From Candidatus Woesearchaeota archaeon (GTDB taxonomy: Archaea; Nanobdellota; Nanobdellia; Woesearchaeales; UBA525): a stretch of 9,093 bases of DNA. Below the pieces are notes generated by a model. The model was given only the letters and a program-made list of their open reading frames with translations, searched no databases and was not told the origin of the DNA. Location of the stretch: NCBI GenBank assembly GCA_013331575.1, contig DUGD01000083.1, positions 13,818 through 22,910 on the forward strand, read 5' to 3'. Within the stretch, counting starts at the first letter, position 1; each line of letters starts with the position of its first letter. This document shows positions 6,401 to 9,093 of the stretch, one piece after another. Position numbers and translations under genes: made by a program.

Positions 6401-8628
6401 CGTCCGCCGGTTGAGCCGTTGTACCACGCTGTCATGCTTTGCGTCGTCGCGTCGGAGCCGTTCGATGCGATGAGCGGCCACCAACCGAGATTACCATAGG
6501 AGGAGGTGTTCGCGCTGGCGTTACCCTCGCTATAGAACTTTTGACCGGATCCGTTGTAATTCAACGCGTTTGAGCAGTTGATGAAGAGATTATTGTATGA
6601 TTGCGCGAGGTATATGCCATAGTTTGTGCTCGAATTAAACGTGGAGTTTACGATAATATTGTTGTTGGAGGTTGAAGCGAACCTGATGCCGTAACTCGTG
6701 TTGGACGTTCCAGATGAGTATGTAATGTTGTTGTTGGAGCTCGTATAGATAAATATGCCAGGGCTTGAATTTGATGTTCCGTGAGAATTGTTTATAGAAT
6801 TGTTGTAGCTCGCGTCAACTCTTATTCCATAGCTTGAGTTTGAGAATCCGGTGCTGTCCAGTATCCTGTTGTTGTTCGCGTTCGTCGAGAGATATATTCC
6901 TTCTGCGCTGTCCGATGATCCTGTCGAGTTGATGAGCGTTGTCCTGAAGACGTTCGTCACAAAGGCGATGCCGTAGTTTGTGCTGGATGTTCCGGTCACG
7001 TTGATGATGGTGTTGTTCGAGCTCGATGTGATTCCCAAACCTTGGCTTGCATTCGAGACCCCGATGGCGTTGATAACGGTGTTGTTGTGCGAAAACGAAG
7101 CGATGTAGATTGCGGCGGAGTATGCTGTCGCATTGGAATCGTATATCTGATTGTTGGAGCTCTGGCTGAGTTGGAGACCGTACTCGAGGTCGGATGTGCC
7201 TTCGGATTCTCGTATGATGTTGTTATTGGAGTTGCTGTCGAGCAGAATTCCTGTTTTTTCTCCCGAGTGTCCTGTCGAGTTTGTTATGCTGTTGTATCCG
7301 GCTGATTGCAGCATGATGCCGCGGCCGTGCAGTGAGTGTGCTACGTTCTTCGAGATGGTGTTGTTGTTTGCCTGGTTGAATACTATGATGGCAGATGAGT
7401 ATGGTCGGGTATCGGTGAAGTTCGTCGTCACATTAATGGTGTTGTTCTCTATGGTGCCGTTGCTCGCGCCGTTGAAGTATATCCCTGCGTCGAAGCCGTT
7501 AATGATGCAATTTCGCACCGTCGTGTTCGTCTTCGTGCTGTAGATGCCAGTTGAGGTATTGGAGTTATTCCCCGTCAATGAGTATCCCGCACAATCAATA
7601 GCAACGTTGTTCGCTCCGATATTGATGCAGGAACTCCCGTTCACTGAGATGTTCTGCGTTAACGTATGGCTACCGCTCGTGTTCAAGTCCCTACAGCTCG
7701 ATATCAAGAACGTCTCGTTGACGATAACGGTATCGCTCACATTCAGCGTCTCATATCCGGTCGCAGCGCATGTTATGTTCCATGTTTTCGTTCCTGTGGT
7801 ATTGTAGGCATGTGTGGCGTTGTAGATGTTGCTCCCTTCAGTCATGCTCGCGCTGGCTCCGTCGCCAAAGGATATTGCGCAGGATGCACCATTGACCAAA
7901 GCTCCCGAGCTCACGTTGGTATAGTTCGCGTAGAACGTCACAGTGTCCGTCACGTTCGAATAGCCCCCTTCGGCGGAGTCCCATATGGAAAGGTTCGTGT
8001 TGGGTCCTGTCGAGTAGTTGGTGAAGTGTGGTACGTCGAAGACGAGGTCGCCGCCCAGGTATTGCTTGATCTCGCAATCATCGCATAACTCTCCGTCGCG
8101 GTAGATGACGGGCATCGTTCTATACGCGAGGTCGTACACTGTGATGGTGGCGTCATCGCTAAGCTCCGGTAGCGCTGCAGAATCGACATTCACCCATCCC
8201 TTGCCGAATGTGATGTGTCTGTCGAGGTTCGCATCCTCGATGTTTTTCCTGTGATGCCACTTGATGCGGGCTTTCCCCTCTATCTCTAACGTGAGATTTG
8301 TGACGTTCTTCAGATCGACTGTATCGAAGCGTGTCGTCCGGCCGTTGAATCGACGTGCCGTAGGTTCTCTGCGCCGGGGTTCATCGGGCGTGTCATTGTT
8401 ATGTTGGAGTCCGCTTGTTAACTCCCCATTTGATAGAATAGTCTCTTCTGTCTTAAAGCCGGGTTCGGGTGGCACGCCTTCATCACTGCTATAGGCTACT
8501 GTGCTTATTAGCACGATGAGGAGAGATACTACTAAGAATATCCGTCGTGTCGTCGTACTTCCACCCCTTCTGTATCTACTATGATACTTCCGGCCCCCCC
8601 TCAGAGCGCGATGTCGCTCTCGCACCAC
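1..8628 (-). CDS. Giant secreted multidomain surface protein (beta-helix/Fn3/LamG), C-terminus off the window
   Basis: This frame is open for 2876 codons, with no stop from GTG at 8628 to the left edge. An in-frame TAA (8629-8631) directly precedes GTG-GTG, and no other ATG, GTG or TTG lies before the signal peptide core, so GTG 8628 or 8625 is the only in-frame start. Domain order by residue: signal peptide 1-47; WVNVDS-type domain 101-208; Ig/PKD-like 209-306; beta-helix modules 312-698, 764-957, 1021-1333 and 1334-1578; Fn3-like 1641-1725; duplicated LamG blocks 1731-2229 and 2230-2736; Ig-like repeats from 2743. N-x-S/T sequons are dense (19 in residues 297-596), suggesting a heavily N-glycosylated exported protein. 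The likely role is adhesion or cell-surface structure; no catalytic motif was seen. The anchor (transmembrane helix, sortase-like signal or other) would be in the missing C-terminus. Reading frame: certain. Surface location: likely. Adhesin role: inference. Confidence 0.95.
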   Translation of the reverse strand, partial: MVRERHRALRGGRKYHSRYRRGGSTTTRRIFLVVSLLIVLISTVAYSSDEGVPPEPGFKTEETILSNGELTSGLQHNNDTPDEPRRREPTARRFNGRTTRFDTVDLKNVTNLTLEIEGKARIKWHHRKNIEDANLDRHITFGKGWVNVDSAALPELSDDATITVYDLAYRTMPVIYRDGELCDDCEIKQYLGGDLVFDVPHFTNYSTGPNTNLSIWDSAEGGYSNVTDTVTFYANYTNVSSGALVNGASCAISFGDGASASMTEGSNIYNATHAYNTTGTKTWNITCAATGYETLNVSDTVIVNETFLISSCRDLNTSGSHTLTQNISVNGSSCINIGANNVAIDCAGYSLTGNNSNTSTGIYSTKTNTTVRNCIINGFDAGIYFNGASNGTIENNTINVTTNFTDTRPYSSAIIVFNQANNNTISKNVAHSLHGRGIMLQSAGYNSITNSTGHSGEKTGILLDSNSNNNIIRESEGTSDLEYGLQLSQSSNNQIYDSNATAYSAAIYIASFSHNNTVINAIGVSNASQGLGITSSSNNTIINVTGTSSTNYGIAFVTNVFRTTLINSTGSSDSAEGIYLSTNANNNRILDSTGFSNSSYGIRVDASYNNSINNSHGTSNSSPGIFIYTSSNNNITYSSGTSNTSYGIRFASTSNNNIIVNSTFNSSTNYGIYLAQSYNNLFINCSNALNYNGSGQKFYSEGNASANTSSYGNLGWWPLIASNGSDATTQSMTAWYNGSTGGRYANGTANPDNKQWFGNKPDGCIGATQTFTCGETVTESCTLNTNMTSDRTCLTIGSSNIVIDCAAKSIVGNRTANKYGIFSLSSNTTIHNCSISNFDTPVYFVVSSGSRVSNSILSEASFGVAIGTSSGIIISNTTITNVSYGIRLYLNSYNNTIVDNNVSATIGIYFLTNASNNTVFRNTISSSTYGIQITNGTNNLFINNTNNIDYNSSVQKFISDSAQNTSSYGNLGWWPLIASNGSDATTQSMTAWYNGSTGGRYANGTANPNNKQWFGNKPEGCIGATQTFTCGEVVTESCTLNANMTSDRTCLTVVTDNVVIDGAGFTITGNLSSSARGVFSSNINNITVKNLILREWEFGIFIQSGANSSIINNTINSSSILGQGINAGSIGGLVENNTIYLASNVAIYPQGQNSIIRGNRVIGAAVYVTCGNCTIIENDFLSVELGHGAYNNTFANNTIRSISSNTDSIVATGNLFVNNTLTYTAGTIINMKMNSSGNIFCLNNFNATNGYYINDTNGSNSYNCTFDGLNQGNIYPNVVNSNVKVFGSDASSIPGMYIGVAGGGVPYNATTSQGKMAGYATDYAPLTYNQTTGCVGSNRTFVCGENITESCALYNDVVVNGTCFIINTSNVAMDCRGHSITGNGSDYGVWTQNNNQLSNINVNNCVVSGFRYGMYLRAGSTNSTVTNNTVLNNTNSGILALISGIIVRGNHVTAPYGTSGIGTSVTALTITNNTLDGGGYGIYVYNGAYEVIIENNLLNNASIYFATDYGGVGGYTNNTVRNNNISNIAQGIYISSTNGSIFINNILVNSSVYILNSYNHTFINNTNDVEYSGVTQKFTSDSSQNIVSSGNRGWWPKLSSNGSDVGSQANTSWYNGSSGGRNADGSANSSLMYWYNNIPLPYISYATISAVTASSTTITWTTNVNTNSSVAYGLTTALGATTGQNDATTSHSVALRYLTPSSIYYYNITSCTDTCYTVGPYNFTTNGPPTLWNVTLSTLTAKNWSDENIYFNFNVTSNDSSGELAHYETTTSLKKNGQEKLILAMPFSQGDNGTFARNWRGANATVINATYNQTGGVDGTGGYEFGQNISYLMWNSTPVLGSQAFTISVWAKKNSWTQFGSILADYYSGSDSQNIILGYETPNNTIAFYYGGNMSVGSEGVTIGGFTQGEWHHIVAVFDGLAGTATIYLDGNSSSRTTNITRIGTIPASGARVAIGRYANVYNFNGSIDDLKIFNTPLTTAQIRAMYWEKKDVRDGLVVEWNLDTNSTTQEDTSTNNYAGTVVGGPQWTPDGYSRGAYLFNNSVGQTVINDIPDFSGAHATAFWFKANQLNSLYRDLIGTTGSDINRIHLGVTDNSILWYSPAGGSHIDSDIIPTIGRWYHVVASWNGSNATLYVDGAIAGSRTITTSPFNITRLVVGSESEAFNGTIDEVRLYNRSLNATEIGVLYNRSYDKHTIADSMTTPGDTWSACYISSNYEATSNETCSGNITLQNAYQLTLNSASLASLLGQNRSNESAYFTFNVTSTRRETEEAVHYETMTSLTKDGQEQIVLSIPMSYGDNSTFVRNYRGTNGTITGATYNETGGIDRNGGYETDGNDFIYTTMPSQEYNTISWGGWYLFRNNSGEGNYVTTISGPSGNNYRVTAVNYYRSVSSITMSLYNNSWCTATAQYPANTEEWHHIFFVYAVNQSIRTYVDGIEYVSTGNTCAIDRPISGNIVMPISYVPGAGQDNNGLNGSIDDFRIYNTSLTAEQIRQLYWEKKDVRSGLIGEWALDTNESTQSDTSIRNSPAVVVNASYTVGKGGGAYYFNGSAGSITIAKDAQWDLTSGTYTAWVMPSIAPQSGFIFRTDASGLSNGNGNGHFYMQVSNGSTNGVYNYYVPYSAGTWYFLVGQYNSTHVRLVVNGINTSWVTHSLTLPISTSTGNRIGSNGNSLFFNGSIDEVRLYNRTLNDTELSILYNRSYDKHALAATQTQEGDTWSACYISAAGTNTSNEVCSSSVYFPDYTAPAFTITPANNTYLATNTTNLTATTTDEGGLQNITLTVRNSTGSIHYANSSTYTGRNQSADIIRNVTFRDGIYTQVWTSYDNANRTTTVNYTFTIDTTLPNITVNTPENNSPVRTDFIINTTIIEKNLENLT
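511..1125 (-). other. LamG/concanavalin-like domain 4
   Basis: Residues 2502-2706. It opens SGLIGEWALDTNESTQ, then AYYFNGSAG, TYTAWVMPS, GTWYFLVGQYNSTHVRLVVNG, and closes IDEVRLYNRTLNDTELSILY. It is the counterpart of domain 2. The usual W-x-H of the W-(H/Y)-H strand is W-Y-F here, a common variation. Confidence 0.8.
1141..1740 (-). other. LamG/concanavalin-like domain 3
   Basis: Residues 2297-2496. Landmarks are ISWGGWYLFRNNSG, EEWHHIFFVYAVNQSI, RTYVDG, and closing IDDFRIYNTSLTAEQIRQLY. It is the counterpart of domain 1. It carries two extra Cys (SWCTAT and NTCAID) that domain 1 lacks, possibly a disulfide in a binding loop. Confidence 0.8.
2041..2652 (-). other. LamG/concanavalin-like domain 2
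   Basis: Residues 1993-2196. It opens DGLVVEWNLDTNSTTQ, then AYLFNN, ATAFWFKANQ, GRWYHVVASWNGSNATLYVDG, and closes with IDEVRLYNRSLNATEIGVLY. These are textbook Laminin_G_3 landmarks. It is joined to domain 1 through YWEKKDVR with almost no spacer. Confidence 0.85.
2668..3240 (-). other. LamG/concanavalin-like domain 1
   Basis: Residues 1797-1987. Laminin_G_3-type landmarks are in order: FTISVWAKKNSW, GEWHHIVAVFDG, ATIYLDG, and the closing IDDLKIFNTPLTTAQIRAMY. Such domains bind carbohydrate or protein ligands in many surface proteins, often with calcium, but no specific ligand can be read from sequence. Confidence 0.85.
3454..3708 (-). other. Fibronectin type III-like domain
   Basis: Residues 1641-1725 contain ISAVTASSTTITWTTNVN, SSVAYGLTT, a HSVALRYLTPSSIYYYNI segment, TSCTDTCYTVG and the closing YNFTT. 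The order ITWTTN, then S-V-x-YG, then L-x-P-S-x-Y-Y-Y, then F-T-T is the signature of the Fn3 domains found in purple-acid-phosphatase-like and archaeal surface proteins. The CTDTC pair probably forms a disulfide. It separates the beta-helix stalk from the LamG region. Confidence 0.75.
3721..3860 (-). repeat. Degenerate third copy of the inter-helix linker
   Basis: Residues 1590-1636 encode GWWPKLSSNGSDVGSQANTS, then WYNGSSGGRNADGSAN. The layout matches the two 83-bp repeats but only protein-level similarity remains. It follows the QKF exit of module 4 and leads into the Fn3-like domain rather than another helix, so it works as an exit cap and spacer rather than as a fixed partner of the next helix cap. 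Confidence 0.75.
3895..4629 (-). other. Beta-helix module 4 (NosD/PbH1-type)
   Basis: Residues 1334-1578. It opens CVGSNRTFVCGENITESC and NGTCFIINTSN, then NVAMDCRGHSITGN. Rungs include GVWTQNNN, GMYLRAGS, GILALIS, GIGTSV, GIYVYNGA and GIYISSTN with NNTV/NNTL ladders. It closes with HTFINNTNDVEYSGVTQKF. Base composition is low here (about 33% GC at 3961-4080, counted by eye) against 62% in the Fn3 domain just downstream in the protein. Confidence 0.8.
4630..5568 (-). other. Beta-helix module 3 (divergent)
   Basis: Residues 1021-1333. The entry cap (CIGATQTFTCGEVVTESC, DRTCLTVVTDN) is nearly the same as that of module 2, but the usual IDC is NVVIDGAGFTITGN, so the cap Cys is replaced by Gly. 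Early rungs (GVFSSNINN, GIFIQSGAN, GINAGSIGG) are regular. The later part is irregular (VYVTCGNCTII, FCLNNFNATNGYYIND, GSNSYNCTFDGLNQGN), and the GWWP exit linker of the other modules is absent, replaced by a Gly/Tyr-rich stretch including GMYIGVAGGGVPY. This is the most divergent of the four. Confidence 0.75.
5633..5715 (-). repeat. 83-bp perfect direct repeat, copy 2 (inter-helix linker)
   Basis: Second copy of the linker repeat, after beta-helix module 2, with 83 of 83 bases matching copy 1. Perfect identity at synonymous sites while the flanking helix rungs have diverged implies recent duplication or gene conversion of the linker. A degenerate protein-level copy is at 3721-3860 after module 4 (GWWPKLSSNGSDVGSQ, TSWYNGSSGGRNADGSAN). 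Confidence 0.95.
5758..6339 (-). other. Beta-helix module 2 (NosD/PbH1-type)
   Basis: Residues 764-957. It opens with CIGATQTFTCGETVTESC and DRTCLTIGSSN, then NIVIDCAAKSIVGN. Six rungs follow, opening GIFSLSSN, PVYFVVSS, GVAIGTSS, GIRLYLNS, GIYFLTNA and GIQITNG. It closes with NLFINNTNNIDYNSSVQKF. It is shorter than module 1 but has the same cap and end, so it is a clear paralogue within the protein. Confidence 0.8.
6404..6486 (-). repeat. 83-bp perfect direct repeat, copy 1 (inter-helix linker)
   Basis: This is identical base for base to 5633-5715, at an offset of 771 bp (257 codons). It encodes the linker after beta-helix module 1, including WWPLIASNGSDATTQSM and TAWYNGSTGG. The wider cassette, about 6251-6513, aligns with 5480-5742 with no gap but with scattered, mostly synonymous, differences. 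The linker sits between one helix exit cap (QKF) and the next entry cap (GCIGATQTF). Confidence 0.95.
6535..7695 (-). other. Beta-helix module 1 (NosD/PbH1-type)
   Basis: Residues 312-698. The entry cap has Cys-rich segments CRDLN and SSCINIG, then NVAIDCAGYSLTGN, the pattern that opens NosD-like right-handed beta-helices. About fourteen rungs of 21-31 residues follow, with G-I-x-(L/F/V) strands and Asn ladders (NNN, NNT). The module ends at FINCSNALNYNGSGQKF. The beta-helix fold is well supported by the rung periodicity; copper binding or sugar-hydrolase activity is not, because no such catalytic residues are visible. Confidence 0.85.
6568..7320 (-). repeat. Eleven consecutive 22-24-residue beta-helix rungs (69-72 bp period)
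   Basis: Inside beta-helix module 1, eleven units in a row start at residues 437 to 671. Each opens G-I-x-(L/F/V/I) (two variants begin AIYI and GLQL), then x-x-S-x-N-N-x-I, then x-x-S-x-G, then a Ser/Asn-rich turn often ending in Tyr. Examples of openings are GIMLQSAGYNSI, GIYLSTNANNNRI, GIRVDASYNNSI, GIFIYTSSNNNI and GIRFASTSNNNI. On the plus strand this shows as recurring gttgttgtt tracts spaced about 70 bp apart. The regularity suggests growth by internal duplication of single rungs. Confidence 0.85.
7711..8004 (-). other. Ig/PKD-like beta-sandwich domain
   Basis: Residues 209-306 read as one Ig-like sandwich: NLSIWDSAEGGYSNVTDTVTFYANY at its start, a central CAISFGDG segment resembling the PKD-type turn, MTEGSNIYNATHAY, then TWNITCAATGYETLNVSDTV as the closing strand. 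The two Cys (near residues 249 and 286) could bridge the sheets. It sits between the N-terminal domain and the first beta-helix and is probably a spacer in the extracellular stalk. Confidence 0.6.
8005..8328 (-). other. N-terminal conserved domain with GKGWVNVDSAALPEL motif
   Basis: Residues 101-208 begin FDTVDLKNVTNLTLEIEGK, contain GKGWVNVDSAALPEL and ATITVYDL, and end with a Cys pair (LCDDCEI) and FDVPHFTNYS. From memory, this pattern (a short beta-sandwich with an N-S/D-S-x-x-L-P-E-L loop, a DG-x-x-C segment and a closing F-x-V-x-x-F-T-x-Y) recurs near the N-termini or between repeats of large surface proteins in DPANN-type archaea, where it has no assigned function. Recognition is by pattern only. 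The Cys spacing could support a small disulfide or a metal site. Confidence 0.6.
8488..8628 (-). other. N-terminal signal peptide with twin-arginine-like motif
   Basis: Residues 1-47 form an unusually long, basic n-region (about ten Arg plus one Lys) followed by the hydrophobic stretch IFLVVSLLIVLISTVA at residues 30-45. A plausible signal peptidase site is A45-Y46-S47 before S48-D49-E50. The junction reads T27-R28-R29-I30-F31-L32, which matches the Tat consensus (S/T)RRxFL, but the core is as hydrophobic as a Sec signal, so Sec or Tat export cannot be decided. Downstream residues 49-96 are charged and Pro/Arg-rich, with no recognisable domain, and look like a linker. Confidence 0.8.
8594..8600 (-). 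repeat. G7 homopolymer near the start of the giant gene
   Basis: Seven G on the coding strand (seven C on the plus strand) lie 10 codons into the giant gene, before the signal peptide core. An ATG at 8639-8637, upstream of the GTG start, is in a different frame and reaches a stop just ahead of the signal core. One extra G in this tract would put that ATG in frame with the giant gene. This could be an assembly or sequencing length error, or a switch site. Confidence 0.9.
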
Positions 8629-8651
8629 TTACCCACATGCGAACGACAATA

Positions 8652-8661
8652 TCTCCACAGG
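8652..8661. repeat. 10-bp direct repeat TCTCCACAGG, copy 1
   Basis: TCTCCACAGG occurs here, between the surface gene TATA box and its start, and again at 8735-8744, upstream of the regulator TATA box. One copy beside each promoter is suggestive of a shared binding site, but a 10-bp match could be chance. Confidence 0.35.
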
Positions 8662-8663
8662 TC

Positions 8664-8678
8664 CTTTATTTATAAAGC
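8664..8678 (-). promoter_or_regulatory. TATA box for the giant surface gene
   Basis: On the minus strand the sequence reads AAGCTTTATAAATAAAG, an excellent archaeal TATA box centred near 8671. A start of transcription about 26 bases downstream (near 8645) would leave a leader of roughly 17 bases before GTG 8628. No convincing Shine-Dalgarno sequence was seen in that leader. Confidence 0.75.
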
Positions 8679-8688
8679 TTATTGCTCA

Positions 8689-8712
8689 CATCGTCTAATC
8701 CATCGTCTATCT
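8689..8712. repeat. 12-bp tandem direct repeat between the two promoters, possible operator
   Basis: CATCGTCTAATC is followed directly by CATCGTCTATCT, sharing the first nine bases. It lies just upstream of the surface gene TATA box and about 45 bases upstream of the regulator TATA box. Tandem half-sites a little over one helical turn apart would suit a dimeric winged-helix regulator, but this is inference from position only. Confidence 0.4.
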
Positions 8713-8734
8713 CTTCGCCCGTCATGCGTCGGTT

Positions 8735-8744
8735 TCTCCACAGG
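8735..8744. repeat. 10-bp direct repeat TCTCCACAGG, copy 2
   Basis: Same ten bases as 8652-8661, in the same orientation, 83 bp away, and about 15 bases upstream of the regulator TATA box. In that position a bound protein could act as an activator for the regulator gene, whereas at copy 1 it would block the surface gene transcript start. Confidence 0.35.
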
Positions 8745-8756
8745 CCAATTCGGCAC

Positions 8757-8769
8757 AGAATATTTAAAC
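8757..8769 (+). promoter_or_regulatory. TATA box for the HxlR-type regulator
   Basis: The plus strand reads GAATATTTAAACG, with its centre about 27 bases upstream of ATG 8792. That spacing puts the predicted transcription start at or next to the start codon, which implies a leaderless mRNA, common in Archaea. It also favours ATG 8792 over ATG 8807. Confidence 0.75.
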
Positions 8770-8791
8770 GGGAGTGCGTTCCTCCGACGAT

Positions 8792-9093
8792 ATGGTAGCG
8801 CAGCATATGGAGCAGGTCTACGCGCAGCCTCTGCGCAAACAGTCAGTCCTCAAGCTCCTCTCCAAGCGCTGGACCATCCAGGTGTTGCTCGCGCTCCAAA
8901 CCGGCGCCCGTTTCTCCGAACTCAAGTGGAAGCTCGGTATCAGCGCGAAATCGCTCTCAGCAAGGCTCTCGGAGCTTGTGGCGCTCGGTCTGGTCATCAA
9001 GACTATCTACGCGGAAGTCCCGGTGCGCATGGAGTACGAGCTCACCGTGCGTGGCGCGAAGCTCGCCAGTATTCTCTCCGAACTCGACGCTTG
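8792..9093 (+). CDS. HxlR-family winged-helix transcriptional regulator, C-terminus cut by the window edge
   Basis: One hundred residues are visible; HxlR proteins are usually about 100-125 residues, so little is missing. The family pattern is clear: LKLLSKRWTIQVLLAL (residues 21-36, first helix), G-x-R-F-S-E-L (38-43), the recognition helix region GISAKSLSARLSELVALGLV (49-68), then the wing EVPVRMEYELTVRGAKL (75-91), which matches the P-x-x-x-E-Y-x-L-T-x-x-G signature. HxlR proteins bind DNA as dimers, usually at their own and adjacent promoters. The Cys that often precedes the first helix in redox-sensing members is absent, and no Cys is present in the visible part, so a thiol-sensing mechanism is unlikely. 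The ATG at 8792 is favoured by TATA spacing. The divergent partner is the giant surface gene. Its target and signal are unknown; regulation of that gene is inference. Confidence 0.93.
   Translation, partial: MVAQHMEQVYAQPLRKQSVLKLLSKRWTIQVLLALQTGARFSELKWKLGISAKSLSARLSELVALGLVIKTIYAEVPVRMEYELTVRGAKLASILSELDA

Larger units (their letters stand above)
8629..8791. other. Divergent intergenic region between the surface gene and the regulator
   Basis: This 163-bp gap holds two oppositely facing TATA boxes and short direct repeats. No RNA gene or small coding frame was supported in it. Because both genes start here, a regulator bound in the middle could affect both at once. Confidence 0.8.

Noticed and set aside
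5993..6499. Plus-strand 168-codon open frame opposite the giant gene
   Set aside because: It is a shadow of the minus-strand frame. Its composition follows the reverse complement of Asn/Thr/Gly codons, and its similarity to the 5213-5629 frame is only the linker repeat read backwards.
6568..7320. Regular spacing of gttgttgtt tracts resembling a CRISPR or satellite array
   Set aside because: The repeats are not identical units and vary in sequence and length by whole codons. They are the coding trace of beta-helix rungs.
3895..7695. NosD-type copper-processing function from the similarity of the helix cap motif
   Set aside because: Only the fold signature is shared. There are no nos gene neighbours, no metal-binding clusters and far too large a protein, so only the beta-helix fold is called.
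7666..8088. Plus-strand 140-codon open frame
   Set aside because: It is opposite well-defined Ig-like and N-terminal domains of the giant protein, has no promoter or recognisable domain, and reads as low-quality Arg/Val/Cys-rich protein.
8629..8791. Small RNA gene or riboswitch in the intergenic region
   Set aside because: The region is 163 bp, filled by two promoters and direct repeats. I found no convincing stem-loop or known RNA motif.
8818..9000. Minus-strand 60-codon frame opposite the regulator
   Set aside because: The plus strand here encodes a clear HxlR domain with a TATA box at correct spacing; the minus frame is a shadow.

Overview
The window looks archaeal, and most resembles the small-genome DPANN-type lineages, though that placement is an inference. 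Three things point to Archaea. A divergent intergenic region carries two clear TATA boxes. The right-hand gene starts about 27 bases downstream of its TATA box, which fits a leaderless transcript. The left-hand gene encodes an enormous secreted protein rich in N-x-S/T sequons, with domain types common in archaeal surface proteins.

Almost everything (positions 1-8628, minus strand) is a single open reading frame with no stop in 2876 codons. It enters at a GTG start and runs off the left edge, so its C-terminus is not visible. I read the frame through the whole window and it makes sensible protein throughout, with no internal frameshift. From the N-terminus it holds: a long arginine-rich signal peptide; a domain with the motif GKGWVNVDSAALPEL; an Ig/PKD-like domain; four parallel beta-helix (NosD/PbH1-type) modules, most joined by near-identical linkers; one fibronectin type III-like domain; two tandem copies of a block of about 500 residues, each with two LamG/concanavalin-like domains and a Cys-containing TWSACYIS tail; and at least two Ig-like repeats at the edge. 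The natural reading is a cell-surface stalk-and-head protein (adhesin or surface-layer type) whose beta-helices form the stalk and whose LamG domains are possible carbohydrate-binding heads. Its ligand and its cell anchor cannot be told from this window.

Positions 8629-8791 form the divergent promoter region, with a TATA box for each gene and short direct repeats between them that could be operator sites. On the plus strand from 8792 is an HxlR-family winged-helix transcription regulator, nearly complete but cut by the right edge. Its head-to-head position makes it a candidate regulator of the giant surface gene and of itself.

No tRNA, rRNA, CRISPR array or insertion sequence was found. The numerous shorter open frames inside 1-8628 are shadows of the giant gene. 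The most interesting points are the repeat-built architecture (an 83-bp perfect internal repeat, an 11-rung helix array, a LamG block duplication), the G7 tract between two candidate start codons, and the conserved N-terminal domain.
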